Shown: piece by piece, positions 17,083-25,484 of the stretch
How positions within the stretch are numbered: position 1 is the stretch's first letter
How the letters are laid out: every line of letters begins with the position of its first letter
Assembly (NCBI RefSeq): GCF_039912695.1
Contig: NZ_JBDSPJ010000012.1
Location: forward strand, 1 to 64,000
Direction of reading: 5' to 3'
From: Pseudolysinimonas_A sp039912695
GTDB lineage: Bacteria > Actinomycetota > Actinomycetes > Actinomycetales > Microbacteriaceae
Length of the DNA stretch: 64,000 nt
Translations under genes and position numbers: made by a program
The notes under the pieces: generated by a model
Seen by the model: the letters and a program-made list of their open reading frames with translations, nothing else
Told to the model about the DNA's origin: nothing
Databases searched by the model: none

Positions 17083-17925
17083 TCAGCTCGCCGCAAGACG
17101 GGACTTCTCGACGGCGACGTCGAAGTTGGCGGGCGGCCACTCGAGGTGCAGACCACTCAGGGCGTCGAGCAGCAGATGCTGCACGGCGAGGCGCGCGTAC
17201 CACTTGCGGTCGGCGGGCACGACGTACCAGGGGGCGGCATCCGTCGAGGTGCGCTCAATCGCGATGCGGTAGGCATCCATGTACGCGGGCCAGAACTCGC
17301 GTTCGTCGATGTCGCCGGGGTTGTATTTCCAGTACTTCTCGGGCTGCGCGAGCCGTTCGCCGAGCCGGGCCTTCTGCTCCTCGGCAGAGATGTGCAACAT
17401 GACTTTGACGATCGTCGTACCCGCCGCGATCACCTCGTTCTCGAAAGCCGTGATCTGCCCGTAGCGTTCCTCGATCTGCTCCGGCGTCGAGAGGTGCCGC
17501 ACCTTATGGATGAGCACCTCCTCATAGTGCGATCGGTCGAAAACGGCGAGCATCCCCGGCCCCGGGAGGTGCGGACGCACCCGCCAGAGAAAGTCGTGCT
17601 TGTCTTCCTCGGGAGTCGGGCGCTTGAACGCGTGCAGCATCACGCCCTGCGGATCCACCGACCCGACAACGTGCTTGACGATGCCGCCCTTGCCCGCGGT
17701 ATCCATCGCCTGAAGCACGAGCAACACACTCTGGGCGCTCCCCCCGGTGCGGCTCGCGGCGAAGAGTCTTTCCTGCAGGTCGGCAAGCTGGGCCGCACCG
17801 ACCTCAAGCGCCTTCTCGCCGTCGTGTTTGTCGCCAGAAAAGCCGGGCGTGCCCGACGTGTCGATTGCGTTCAGGTCGACCCCGGCGCCGGCGCGCAGGA
17901 GGTCCTTGATGGGACGGTCATTCAT
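17083..17925 (-). CDS. polyphosphate kinase 2 family protein
   Basis: A 280-residue PPK2 enzyme that would transfer phosphate between polyphosphate and nucleotides. Walker A-like residues lie in LQAMDTAGKGG (about residue 70), followed by FKRPTPEEDKHDFLWRVRPHLPG, the Walker B-like LAVFDRSHYEEVL, and the lid region with RL..P.K.WKYN. The single PPK2 domain suggests class I. ATG 17925 lies 6 bases after TAGTCT on the minus strand. Confidence 0.9.
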   Translation of the reverse strand: MNDRPIKDLLRAGAGVDLNAIDTSGTPGFSGDKHDGEKALEVGAAQLADLQERLFAASRTGGSAQSVLLVLQAMDTAGKGGIVKHVVGSVDPQGVMLHAFKRPTPEEDKHDFLWRVRPHLPGPGMLAVFDRSHYEEVLIHKVRHLSTPEQIEERYGQITAFENEVIAAGTTIVKVMLHISAEEQKARLGERLAQPEKYWKYNPGDIDEREFWPAYMDAYRIAIERTSTDAAPWYVVPADRKWYARLAVQHLLLDALSGLHLEWPPANFDVAVEKSRLAAS

Positions 17926-17931
17926 GGGGCG

Positions 17932-17937
17932 AGACTA
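17932..17937 (-). promoter_or_regulatory. -10 box (TAGTCT) of the PPK2 gene
   Basis: TAGTCT on the minus strand with 6 bases to ATG 17925; it overlaps the last codon of menD. Confidence 0.5.
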
Positions 17938-19572
17938 TCCGGGGCTTCGCGGCAGAGGCACCTCGATCAGCACCCGCGAAGTGGATGCCGAGAGCGCGTC
18001 ATCGAGATCGGCGCGCGTCGCCGCGAGGCGGTACTCCCACCCATAGGCCGCCGCGAGCGCAGCGAAGTCGACCGGACGCGGCGTCGACATGACACGGTGG
18101 AACACCGCGGGCTCGGCCGTCTCGGCCACTTCGAGGGTGTCAAAGATTGCCCCGCCGACGTCGTTGCCGACGATGATCTGCATGCGCGGCATCCGCTCGC
18201 CGGGGGTGCTGAGCAGCGAACCCGCGTCGTGCAGGGCCGCGAGGTCGCCGATCAGCACCCGGGTGACGCCGTCGCCGGGGGAGGCCAGGGCGATTCCGCT
18301 GGCGGTCGCGATGGTGCCGTCGATTCCGGCCAGGCCGCGGTTGGCGAACACCGGAATCTTCTTGCCCGGAGCGACCCGATCGAGATCGCGCACCAGTCGG
18401 GATGCCGCCAGCATCAGCCGATCGTGCGGCCAGGTGATCGCCCACACGGCATCCACCAACATCCGCCGCGTGACGGGTTCGCGAAGCCGTTCCAGTTGGG
18501 CGCGCGCGAAAGCCGCGCGTTCGAGTCGATCGTCGGTCAGCGAGGATGCCACCTCGTCGTCGACCGCAAGGAGGTCACGCGAGGCGACGACCCACGAGCC
18601 GACCCAGGCCCGCGCCTCGGGCAGCGGCTCACCTTCGACACGGAGATCATCCACGATGCGTGCCGAGCGCGCGGGGTCGTACACGTCGCGCTGAGGGCCG
18701 CGCACGACGACGGTTTCGACACCCGCGCGTTGAATGAGGGCGGGCACCTCGCGACTCAGCGTGGGATGCCCGAGCACGACGACGCGCTCGATCCGGTCGC
18801 CGAAGCCGTCGGTGTTCAGCAGGTCCCGGTAGGCCGCGACCAGGTTCGGTCCAAACCGAGCACCGCTCGCGACCTCGGCCAGCAGCGGTGCCCCGAGTTC
18901 ACGCGCCAGAACCTCAGCCCGAGGTCCAGCCCCCGTGCCTGCGACCACCACGGTGAGCGGACCGGGCTGGATGCTGACCGGGTCCCCCACCGCACCTGTC
19001 GGCATCCACTCACCCCGAGTCACCCCCGGCAGCGGCAGCGTCGACGACAGCGGATCGCGAAACGCCAGGTTGACATGAACCGGGCCGACGATGCCGTCGA
19101 GCACCTCGGTCGCCAGGTCGGCGGCTCCCGAGTCGGAATCCGGTGCCGGCACCTCGATGAACCGGGCGGCCGTGCCAAAGATGCCGGTCTGCACGGTGGT
19201 CTGGTTCGACCCGATCCCGCGCAACTCGTCGGGTCGGTCGGCGGTGACGACGACGAGCGGAACCCCGGAGTGCGAGGCTTCGAGCACCGCGGGGTGCAGT
19301 TCGGCCACCGCCGTTCCGGAGGTCGTGATGACGACGACCGGGGTGCGGGACTCGAGCGCGAGCCCGAGGGCCAGGAATCCTGCCGACCGCTCGTCGATCC
19401 GCACGTGGAGGCGCACCAGACCGGCTGCCTCAAACGACCCTGCGGCGAGCGCGAGAGCCTGCGACCGCGAACCCGGCGAGAGCACGACATCCCGAATGCC
19501 GCGGCGCACCAGTTCTGCCAGAAAGGCGACCGCGAACGCGCTCGCCGGCGACTCAGCCCTGGGGCGTGTCAT
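17935..19572 (-). CDS. menD: 2-succinyl-5-enolpyruvyl-6-hydroxy-3-cyclohexene-1-carboxylate synthase
   Basis: A 545-residue thiamine-diphosphate enzyme that joins isochorismate and 2-oxoglutarate in menaquinone synthesis. The N-terminus is typical (FLAELVRRGIRDVVLSPGSRSQALALAA), followed by RIDERSAGFLALGLAL, TTSGTAVAELHPAVLEA and TADRPDELRGIGSNQT. The C-terminal cofactor-binding half has NRGLAGIDGTIATASGIAL and LIGDLAALHDAGSLL. ATG 19572 starts at the conserved region and overlaps the upstream gene by 20 bases. Confidence 0.93.
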   Translation of the reverse strand: MTRPRAESPASAFAVAFLAELVRRGIRDVVLSPGSRSQALALAAGSFEAAGLVRLHVRIDERSAGFLALGLALESRTPVVVITTSGTAVAELHPAVLEASHSGVPLVVVTADRPDELRGIGSNQTTVQTGIFGTAARFIEVPAPDSDSGAADLATEVLDGIVGPVHVNLAFRDPLSSTLPLPGVTRGEWMPTGAVGDPVSIQPGPLTVVVAGTGAGPRAEVLARELGAPLLAEVASGARFGPNLVAAYRDLLNTDGFGDRIERVVVLGHPTLSREVPALIQRAGVETVVVRGPQRDVYDPARSARIVDDLRVEGEPLPEARAWVGSWVVASRDLLAVDDEVASSLTDDRLERAAFARAQLERLREPVTRRMLVDAVWAITWPHDRLMLAASRLVRDLDRVAPGKKIPVFANRGLAGIDGTIATASGIALASPGDGVTRVLIGDLAALHDAGSLLSTPGERMPRMQIIVGNDVGGAIFDTLEVAETAEPAVFHRVMSTPRPVDFAALAAAYGWEYRLAATRADLDDALSASTSRVLIEVPLPRSPG

Positions 19573-19900
19573 CGTCGAGGTCGCGCAGCTCCTTCTCGAG
19601 CTGCTCGATGCGCGACTCGAGATCTTTCTCGCGGTTGAGCTTGCCGAGGAAGGCAGGGTCGTCGTCAGGGGCGAGCGGAGCACGCCGCCGTGATCCCTGC
19701 GCAGCGGCGTCGGTGGAGCGAACCCGACCGACCGCGATCCACAGCACTCCGCCGAGGATCGGCAGGACGATGGCGACGATGATCCACACCCCGCGCGGCA
19801 GGGTGCGGATGCGACGGTGATCGATGAGGGCGATGTCGGCGACGGTGAAAACCATGAACGCCACGACGATCAGAAAGACCGGGATCAGCACGCGCGTCAT
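19553..19900 (-). CDS. PLD N-terminal-domain membrane protein
   Basis: A 115-residue protein with two membrane segments (VLIPVFLIVVAFMVFTVADIAL and GVWIIVAIVLPILGGVLWIAVG) matching the short PLDc_N module that precedes cardiolipin synthases, here standing alone. A charged helix (LNREKDLESRIEQLEKELRDLDDD) follows and probably forms a coiled coil. ATG 19900 lies 6 bases after TAGAAT. It is first in a unit with menD; the overlap suggests coupling. Function unknown. Confidence 0.8.
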   Translation of the reverse strand: MTRVLIPVFLIVVAFMVFTVADIALIDHRRIRTLPRGVWIIVAIVLPILGGVLWIAVGRVRSTDAAAQGSRRRAPLAPDDDPAFLGKLNREKDLESRIEQLEKELRDLDDDTPQG

Positions 19901-19906
19901 GCCCTG

Positions 19907-19912
19907 ATTCTA
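19907..19912 (-). promoter_or_regulatory. -10 box (TAGAAT) of the PLDc_N-menD unit
   Basis: TAGAAT on the minus strand, 6 bases before ATG 19900. Confidence 0.5.
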
Positions 19913-19960
19913 GGCACCGGGGGCCTGCACGGCTTGAGGGAGCGGTCAGCGCGACCGACT

Positions 19961-19966
19961 TAGACT
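19961..19966 (+). promoter_or_regulatory. -10 box (TAGACT) of the DUF4229 gene
   Basis: TAGACT lies directly before GTG 19967 and 6 bases before GTG 19973. The spacing favours 19973 as the transcription and translation start. Confidence 0.5.
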
Positions 19967-19972
19967 GTGCGG

Positions 19973-20212
19973 GTGCGCGCTGTCCTCATCTACACGGTCG
20001 CGCGCGTGCTCGTCTTCGTCGTTCCGTTCGCGATCCTGATGCTGATCGGGTTCGACTGGTGGTGGGCCGCACTCATCGCCGCCGTCGTCGGATTCTGTCT
20101 GTCCTACCTGGCGCTGAAACCGCTTCGCGACCGCGTGGCGCTACAGATCGCGACCGCCCGATCGGCTCCCGCCCCGCGCGGTGCCGACGAACTCGCCGAA
20201 GACGCCGACTAG
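19973..20212 (+). CDS. DUF4229 small membrane protein
   Basis: A 79-residue protein with two membrane segments (LIYTVARVLVFVVPFAILMLI and WWAALIAAVVGFCLSYLAL) followed by a charged tail, the usual form of DUF4229. In actinobacteria it commonly sits next to menA, as here. The start was set at GTG 19973 from the -10 spacing; GTG 19967 would add two residues. Function unknown. Confidence 0.8.
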   Translation: MRAVLIYTVARVLVFVVPFAILMLIGFDWWWAALIAAVVGFCLSYLALKPLRDRVALQIATARSAPAPRGADELAEDAD

Positions 20213-20229
20213 CTGAAGACGCCGACTAG
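20198..20229. repeat. direct repeat spanning the DUF4229 stop codon
   Basis: GAAGACGCCGACTAG occurs at 20198-20212, ending in the stop codon, and again 2 bases later at 20215-20229. The second copy supplies the complement of the menA stop on the other strand. Confidence 0.85.
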
Positions 20230-21248
20230 AAGTTCGCGGCCGCTGGGAAGATGATCGCCGCACTCAGGCCGAGGCCGAACAGCAGTGCCGTGAGCAGGGT
20301 GAGCCGCAGCACGAGCAGCCATTCCCGCGGGGTCTTCGCCGTGCTCGCGATCAGGATCGCGGGCAGCGCGGCGGCCGCGGCGAAGTAGACGTAGGGCGCG
20401 AATCCACTGCCGGTGCTCGGCTCATAGAACAGCGCGAAGAAGCCCAAGATGAGGAACGGCACGACCATCAGGATGGCGTAGAAGATGCGGGTGCCGACGT
20501 TGCCGAGCAGCACCGCGAGGGTGCGCTTGCCGTGCTGTTGGTCACGCACGCGGTCGCGGGCATTGTTGGCGACCAGCACAGCGCAGGCGAGGGCGCCCGC
20601 AGCGGCTCCGGCAAGCCAGGCCTCGATGTTGACCGTGCCGACCTGCACGAACATGGTGCCGGCGACCGGCACGACGCCGAAGAAGATGAAGACGGCAAGT
20701 TCGCCGAGGCCGAGGTAGCCGTAGGGGCGACGACCGCCGGTGTAGAACCAGGCGGCGATCAGGCAGAGCGCGCCACCGGCCAGCAACCACCACTGTTCGG
20801 TGCGCCACACGAGCACGATGCCCGCGGCAGCAGCGAGGGCGAAGAACACCAGCGCGACGATGAGCACGGTGCGCGGCTTGGCACGACCTGACCCCACGAG
20901 CCGAGCCGGACCGACGCGATCCTGGTCGACCCCGCGGCGGCCGTCGGAGTAGTCGTTGGCGTAGTTGACACCGATCTGCAAGAAGACCGCAACCCCGAGG
21001 GCGAGCAGCGCGCGCACCCAGTGGTCGTACCAGTGGGTCATCACTTGAGCCGCGGCGGCGGTGCCGAGTGCGACGGGCACGATGCCGAGCACGAGAGTGA
21101 TCGGACGCGCGCCCGCGATCCAGGTGCCGAGGGTCGCGGGCTTGACCGGCTTGATCTTCCCCGCCGTGCGGCCCTTGGCCTTCGGCGGGATCGGCCGAGA
21201 GGTCGGCGGGGTCTTCACGCGGGGAATCGGACGCTGCTGCTGAGCCAC
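20226..21248 (-). CDS. menA: 1,4-dihydroxy-2-naphthoate polyprenyltransferase
   Basis: A 340-residue integral membrane prenyltransferase of the UbiA superfamily that attaches the polyprenyl tail to dihydroxynaphthoate. The first aspartate-rich motif is in GVNYANDYSDGRRGVDQDRVGP. About eight membrane segments follow, with the second conserved loop around VANNARDRVRDQQHGKRTLAVLLG. The basic Pro-rich N-terminus (about 45 residues) is an extension. GTG 21248 lies 6 bases after TAGAGT. Confidence 0.92.
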   Translation of the reverse strand: MAQQQRPIPRVKTPPTSRPIPPKAKGRTAGKIKPVKPATLGTWIAGARPITLVLGIVPVALGTAAAAQVMTHWYDHWVRALLALGVAVFLQIGVNYANDYSDGRRGVDQDRVGPARLVGSGRAKPRTVLIVALVFFALAAAAGIVLVWRTEQWWLLAGGALCLIAAWFYTGGRRPYGYLGLGELAVFIFFGVVPVAGTMFVQVGTVNIEAWLAGAAAGALACAVLVANNARDRVRDQQHGKRTLAVLLGNVGTRIFYAILMVVPFLILGFFALFYEPSTGSGFAPYVYFAAAAALPAILIASTAKTPREWLLVLRLTLLTALLFGLGLSAAIIFPAAANF

Positions 21249-21254
21249 GGGGAA

Positions 21255-21260
21255 ACTCTA
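21255..21260 (-). promoter_or_regulatory. -10 box (TAGAGT) of menA
   Basis: TAGAGT on the minus strand, 6 bases before GTG 21248, inside the end of menE. Confidence 0.45.
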
Positions 21261-22352
21261 CTGTCGGCTTCTACTGCTCAAACTCGCGCGGTCGGGTTTG
21301 CCGCTCGGAAGCAGGGGAATGGATGCCACCACCACGAAGCGGGGACGCGCAGCAGGTCCGAAAAGGGTTTCGATCGCGACGATGGCGGGTGCAGTACCGA
21401 CGCCTCCGTTGGAGGTGAACGCGACGGGCACCTGCCCCCACTTCTCGTCCTGGCCCGCGACGACGACGGCATCGTCGAACCCGGGGAGCTCGTGCAGCGC
21501 CGTCTCGATGGCGCCGAGCGAGACCTTGAGGCCGCCGGAGATGATGACGTCATCCCGGCGTCCCGCGATCGAAAGGCGACCGGCCTCCCAGGTGCCCGCG
21601 TCGGCGGTGCGGAACCACCGCATCCCGTCGTCCTGAATGAACCGCTCGGTCGTGAGCTGCTCATCACCGAGGTACCCCTCGGCCAGAGACGGCCCGGCCA
21701 GCTGCACCTCGCCGTCGACCACCCGAACGGTCGTGGACGCCAGGGGAACACCGTCGTAGACGCATCCGCCGCTCGTCTCGCTCGAGCCGTAGCTGCGGAC
21801 GACCCTGACGCCGTGCGCGGCGGCGCGAGTGAGCAGCGTTGCGGGCGCGGCCTGACCGCCGACCAGTACGGCGCGGAAACCCTGCAAGGCGGTTACCGCC
21901 GAGGGGTCGTCGAGCACGGTCGCGAGCTGGGCCGGAACGAGGGAAGTGAAGCGGTCGGGGGAGGTCAGTCGCTGAGCGGCCGCGATGAACCCGGCGGCGC
22001 TGAAGTGGTCGCCCTCGACGACGACAGGTTCGGTCCCGGCGGCGAGGGAGCGGGCGAGCACGTTGAGTCCAGCGATGTAGTGGGTGGGGAGCGCGAGCAC
22101 CCACTGTCCCGGGCCGCCGAGTGCCGACTCGCTCGCGGCGGCGTTCGCCAGCACGGCATCCGCCGAGAGGGCGACGCGTTTGGGGCGGCCGGTGGAGCCG
22201 CTGGTTTCGACGACCAGGGCAATGCGCTGCTCGACCTGCGCAGGCAGGTCGGGGGACGGCTCCCCCACGAGGATTGCGTCACCCGCGGCCAGGGCGGAGC
22301 GGAGTTCGGCGAGCACCGTTGGTCCCGGCGGCACAACCCGGAGCGGACGCAC
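21258..22352 (-). CDS. menE: o-succinylbenzoate--CoA ligase
   Basis: A 364-residue, rather short member of the acyl-CoA synthetase (ANL) family that activates o-succinylbenzoate with ATP and CoA. Motifs: the P-loop-like LVVETSGSTGRPKRVALS, RSYGSSETSGGCVYDG, WFRTADAGTWEAGRLSIAGRRDDVIISGG, and the C-terminal catalytic lysine in LLPSGKPDRASL. GTG 22352 has AAGGA seven bases upstream; earlier in-frame codons overlap menB. It lies between menB and menA on the same strand. Confidence 0.9.
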   Translation of the reverse strand: MRPLRVVPPGPTVLAELRSALAAGDAILVGEPSPDLPAQVEQRIALVVETSGSTGRPKRVALSADAVLANAAASESALGGPGQWVLALPTHYIAGLNVLARSLAAGTEPVVVEGDHFSAAGFIAAAQRLTSPDRFTSLVPAQLATVLDDPSAVTALQGFRAVLVGGQAAPATLLTRAAAHGVRVVRSYGSSETSGGCVYDGVPLASTTVRVVDGEVQLAGPSLAEGYLGDEQLTTERFIQDDGMRWFRTADAGTWEAGRLSIAGRRDDVIISGGLKVSLGAIETALHELPGFDDAVVVAGQDEKWGQVPVAFTSNGGVGTAPAIVAIETLFGPAARPRFVVVASIPLLPSGKPDRASLSSRSRQ

Positions 22353-22380
22353 GTCAGTCCTTGAGAAGCATGTCAGGCCT

Positions 22381-23268
22381 CTAGAAGTGCCAGGGGTACG
22401 GGCCCCAGTCGGGTGCGCGCTTTTCGAGGAACGCGTCGCGACCCTCGACGGCTTCGTCGGTGCCGTAGGCGAGCCGGGTGGCTTCACCGGCGAAGACCTG
22501 CTGGCCGACCATCCCGTCATCGACGGCGTTCAGCGCAAACTTCAGCATGCGAATCGCGGTCGGACTCTTGCCGAGGATGATTTCCGCCCACGCCAGCGCT
22601 GTCGACTCGAGTTCGGCGTGCGGAACCACGGCGTTCACGGCACCCATCTCATGGGCGCGCTGCGCGTCATACTCCTGCGCGAGAAAGAACACTTCGCGGG
22701 CGAACTTCTGACCGACCTGCTTCGCGAAGTACGCGCTGCCGTAGCCGCCGTCGAACGAGCCGACATCGGCATCCGTCTGCTTGAACCGGCCGTGCTCGGC
22801 GCTCGCGATCGTGAGGTCGCAAACAACGTGTAGCGAGTGCCCGCCGCCGGCTGCCCACCCGGGCACGACCGCGATGACGACCTTGGGCATGAAGCGGATC
22901 AGCCGTTGCACCTCGAGGATGTGCAACCTGCCGCTGCCACCACCCTGGTATTCATACCCGTCACGCCCGCGGATGCGCTGGTCGCCGCCGGAACAGAACG
23001 CCCAGCCGCCATCCTTCGGGCTCGGGCCGTTGCCGGTCAGCAGAACGACACCGATTTTCGGATTCATCCGGGCGTCGTCGAGGGCGCGGGCCAGTTCGTC
23101 GACGGTGTGCGGGCGAAACGCGTTGCGCACCTCGGGTCGGTTGAATGCGACGCGCGCGATGCGGCCGGTCGTGTCGTGGTGATAAGTCAGGTCTGTCAGT
23201 CCGTCGAAGCCGGGCACCTCGACCCAGCGGGTCGGGTCGAACAACTCCGAGACCGTTGCGCCGGTCAT
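22381..23268 (-). CDS. menB: 1,4-dihydroxy-2-naphthoyl-CoA synthase
   Basis: A 295-residue crotonase-fold enzyme that closes the second ring in menaquinone synthesis. Recognisable parts are RVAFNRPEVRNAFRPHTVDEL, WAFCSGGDQRIRGRDGYEY, the oxyanion-hole strand VVPGWAAGGGHSLHVVCDLTIAS, and TDADVGSFDGGYGSAYFAKQVG. The ATG overlaps the stop of the upstream membrane-protein gene (ATGA). Confidence 0.95.
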   Translation of the reverse strand: MTGATVSELFDPTRWVEVPGFDGLTDLTYHHDTTGRIARVAFNRPEVRNAFRPHTVDELARALDDARMNPKIGVVLLTGNGPSPKDGGWAFCSGGDQRIRGRDGYEYQGGGSGRLHILEVQRLIRFMPKVVIAVVPGWAAGGGHSLHVVCDLTIASAEHGRFKQTDADVGSFDGGYGSAYFAKQVGQKFAREVFFLAQEYDAQRAHEMGAVNAVVPHAELESTALAWAEIILGKSPTAIRMLKFALNAVDDGMVGQQVFAGEATRLAYGTDEAVEGRDAFLEKRAPDWGPYPWHF

Positions 23269-23606
23269 CCGATCCCCTGAATCGCATCGACGCCGTAGAG
23301 AAGCACGAGCGGGTTGCCGAGCACGCCGAACACGATCCCCGCGATGGCGGGCACCCGATCGACCCCGCGAATGAGTCCGAACACGCCCGCCGCGACGGCG
23401 AGCACGCTCGTCGCGATCGCCACCCACGCCGCGACTGTGGCGACCAGGTACACGTCAAAGGTGACCGCCGCCATCCCGACCGCAACAACGATCGGGGTCA
23501 GGATGCCGAATGCCAGCGCGAGACGACTCGGCCACCTCAGCGCATGAGGCGCGTCGAGTCCGATCGAGACACCTGTCTCGGGGATCGTCGCCGCCTCGAA
23601 GGTCAC
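23265..23606 (-). CDS. small polytopic membrane protein
   Basis: A 113-residue protein with three hydrophobic stretches (LALAFGILTPIVVAVGMAAV, VATVAAWVAIATSVLAVAAGVFGLI, PAIAGIVFGVLGNPLVLLYGV). It resembles the next gene upstream (23645-24022) in its membrane part, so the two are probably diverged paralogues. Coupled to menB by a 4-base overlap. Function unknown. Confidence 0.7.
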   Translation of the reverse strand: MTFEAATIPETGVSIGLDAPHALRWPSRLALAFGILTPIVVAVGMAAVTFDVYLVATVAAWVAIATSVLAVAAGVFGLIRGVDRVPAIAGIVFGVLGNPLVLLYGVDAIQGIG

Positions 23607-23644
23607 GCTCGAAGCCTAGGCGACGGCCTGTGCGAACAAACGGT

Positions 23645-24022
23645 TCAGGCGAATGAGCGGGCGAGCCAAGCCCAGAAGATCGGGCTGCCGAGAATCGCGA
23701 AGATCAACCCGAAGATGCCGGCGCCACGTCCGATGCCGGCGATCACGGCGAGCAACCCGAACAGCACGGCGACAAACCCGATCGGCGTGGCGACGGCGAC
23801 CAGAAAGCCGGAGGTATCGACGAACAGTCCGGCGAGAAAAATCGTGAGAGCGATCAGGCCAAGCCACAGCGCGGTGACGCCCGCCCATTTAGCTGGCTTG
23901 CGGCCCGGTGTGACGCGGATGTCGCTTCGCCAGAATTGCCCCAGCGTCGGGGCCTGCGCCTGCTGCTGCGCCACGAACGCGCGCGGAACGAAACCTTGAC
24001 CAAGACGCTGTTGCGCAGCCAT
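23645..24022 (-). CDS. small polytopic membrane protein
   Basis: A 125-residue protein with a soluble N-terminus of about 40 residues rich in Gln and Arg, then three hydrophobic stretches (VTALWLGLIALTIFLAGLFV, VAVATPIGFVAVLFGLLAVIAG, GIFGLIFAILGSPIFWAWLA). The ATG has AAGGGA upstream. Probably first in a unit with its paralogue, menB and menE. Function unknown. Confidence 0.7.
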   Translation of the reverse strand: MAAQQRLGQGFVPRAFVAQQQAQAPTLGQFWRSDIRVTPGRKPAKWAGVTALWLGLIALTIFLAGLFVDTSGFLVAVATPIGFVAVLFGLLAVIAGIGRGAGIFGLIFAILGSPIFWAWLARSFA

Positions 24023-24075
24023 GTCGGATTCCCTTCGGCCCGTGTCGCCACCTTACGGGACGCAGCCTCTATCGA

Positions 24076-24081
24076 CAGACT
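24076..24081 (+). promoter_or_regulatory. -10 box (CAGACT) of menC
   Basis: CAGACT, 6 bases before GTG 24088. Confidence 0.4.
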
Positions 24082-24087
24082 GGGATC

Positions 24088-25086
24088 GTGCACCCGACGC
24101 CGTCCTCCGCCGAACTCCGAGCCACGGCGCGAGTGGTCGCTCTGCCCCTCGTGACGCGCTTTCGCGGGATCGACGTGCGCGAGGCCCTCCTGGTGCGCGG
24201 TCCGAACGGGTGGGCGGAGTTCGCCCCCTTCGTCGAGTACGACGACGCCGAAGCGGCGACCTGGCTCGCGGCCGCCGTGGATTTCGGGTGGGGGCCACAG
24301 CCTTCCCAGCTGCGCGACGAGATTCTGGTCAATGCGACGCTGCCCGCGGTCGCGCCCTCCGAGGTGGCGGGGGTGCTCGCCCGGTTCCCCGGCTGCCGCA
24401 CCGTGAAAGTGAAGGTCGCCGAGCGCGGGCAGACCCTCGCCGAGGACGTCGCCCGAGTTCGCGCGGTACGCGAGTTGATCGGGCCGGAAGGCCGCATCCG
24501 GCTGGATGCCAACGGCGGCTGGAACGTGGATGAAGCCGAGCACGCGGCGCACGCCCTCTCCGGATTCGACCTGGAGTACTTCGAGCAACCCTGTGCTTCG
24601 GTAGCTGAGCTGGCTGAACTCAGGGGTCGACTGCACGACTGGCAACTGCCGGTCGCCGCGGATGAGAGTGTGCGCAAAGCCGCCGATCCACTCGCCGTCG
24701 TGGCCGCGGGCGGAGCCGACCTGCTCGTCGTGAAAGCCGCACCACTGGGCGGAGTGACCGCTGCACTTCAAATCGTCGCCGCAGCCGGGCTGCCAGCGGT
24801 CGTCTCAAGCGCCCTCGACACCTCCATCGGACTGTCGATGGGCGTGATGCTGGCGGCGGCCCTCCCTGTGCTCGAGTACGACTGTGGCCTTGGCACGGCG
24901 GCTCTACTTGCCGCCGACGTCGTGGGGAAACCGCTGCTGCCGGTGCAAGGCCGGGTGCCGGTGGGTCGGGTCTCGGTGGATGCGGACCTGCTCGATCGGT
25001 GGGAAGCGGCGGCAGAACGGCGGGAGTGGTGGCTCGCACGGCTCGACCGGTGTGTGGAGTTGCTTGCGGCGCGGGTCGCGTCCTAA
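24088..25086 (+). CDS. menC: o-succinylbenzoate synthase
   Basis: A 332-residue enolase-superfamily enzyme that dehydrates the menaquinone ring precursor. The catalytic lysine pair is in CRTVKVKV (about residue 108). Metal ligands are the Asp of RIRLDANGGWN, the Glu of EYFEQPC and the Asp of PVAADESV, and the second lysine lies in DLLVVKAAPLGG. Divergent from menB/menE. Its stop codon lies inside the left arm of the inverted repeat at 25082-25150. Confidence 0.92.
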   Translation: MHPTPSSAELRATARVVALPLVTRFRGIDVREALLVRGPNGWAEFAPFVEYDDAEAATWLAAAVDFGWGPQPSQLRDEILVNATLPAVAPSEVAGVLARFPGCRTVKVKVAERGQTLAEDVARVRAVRELIGPEGRIRLDANGGWNVDEAEHAAHALSGFDLEYFEQPCASVAELAELRGRLHDWQLPVAADESVRKAADPLAVVAAGGADLLVVKAAPLGGVTAALQIVAAAGLPAVVSSALDTSIGLSMGVMLAAALPVLEYDCGLGTAALLAADVVGKPLLPVQGRVPVGRVSVDADLLDRWEAAAERREWWLARLDRCVELLAARVAS

Positions 25087-25150
25087 CTCTCGGCCCCAGA
25101 CCACCTCATCCACGCAGCGCGCTCGAACAGCCTCCACACCGAGAGTTAGG
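25082..25150. repeat. inverted repeat over the menC stop (CCTAACTCTC family, copy 1)
   Basis: Perfect 12-bp arms CCTAACTCTCGG (25082-25093) and CCGAGAGTTAGG (25139-25150) around a 45-base loop. The TAA stop of menC is inside the left arm. A related inverted repeat lies at 25388-25456. Confidence 0.85.
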
Positions 25151-25387
25151 GCCGCGCGGCACGGTCGGCTCAGGGATGCGGGCCGACGGTGACCAGGGTG
25201 ATCGTGCGGCATCCGGTCCGGAGCACCACCACAGCCGCCACGCGCCAGGGGTCCGGTTTTCGACGTAAACCTCAAAACTCCTCGCCATTCGGCGGCGCGA
25301 GGGATCGATACTTGTGCGCGTTAAGCCCCGGATGCCTCGGTCCGACTCGCGTAGCAGTCGAACCGTCTTGAGCACTAGTAGCGCCCG
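25151..25387. other. intergenic stretch without a supported gene
   Basis: This stretch lies between two related inverted repeats. A 97-codon frame on the minus strand (25106-25399) runs through it and through one arm of each repeat. It has no family resemblance and poor codon structure, so no gene is called. No tRNA or promoter was recognised. Confidence 0.5.
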
Positions 25388-25456
25388 CCTAACTCTCACT
25401 CAGGAGAGTCCACATGGACCTACGGCACCTGCCGTGCCCCCACAGTGAGAGTTAGG
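25388..25456. repeat. inverted repeat (CCTAACTCTC family, copy 2)
   Basis: Perfect 13-bp arms CCTAACTCTCACT (25388-25400) and AGTGAGAGTTAGG (25444-25456) around a 43-base loop. It shares the outer CCTAACTCTC with copy 1, but the inner arm and the loop differ. It lies 29 bases from the end of ccsB. Confidence 0.85.
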
Positions 25457-25484
25457 GAGCCGGGCCGGACCAGCAAAGGCCGAT

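Noticed and set aside
17146..19638. 830-codon open frame on the plus strand
   Set aside because: It is antisense to the PPK2 and menD genes, which have clear family motifs; long antisense frames are expected at this G+C content.
25106..25399. 97-codon frame between menC and ccsB
   Set aside because: It overlaps one arm of each of two inverted repeats, has no family resemblance and an unlikely composition.
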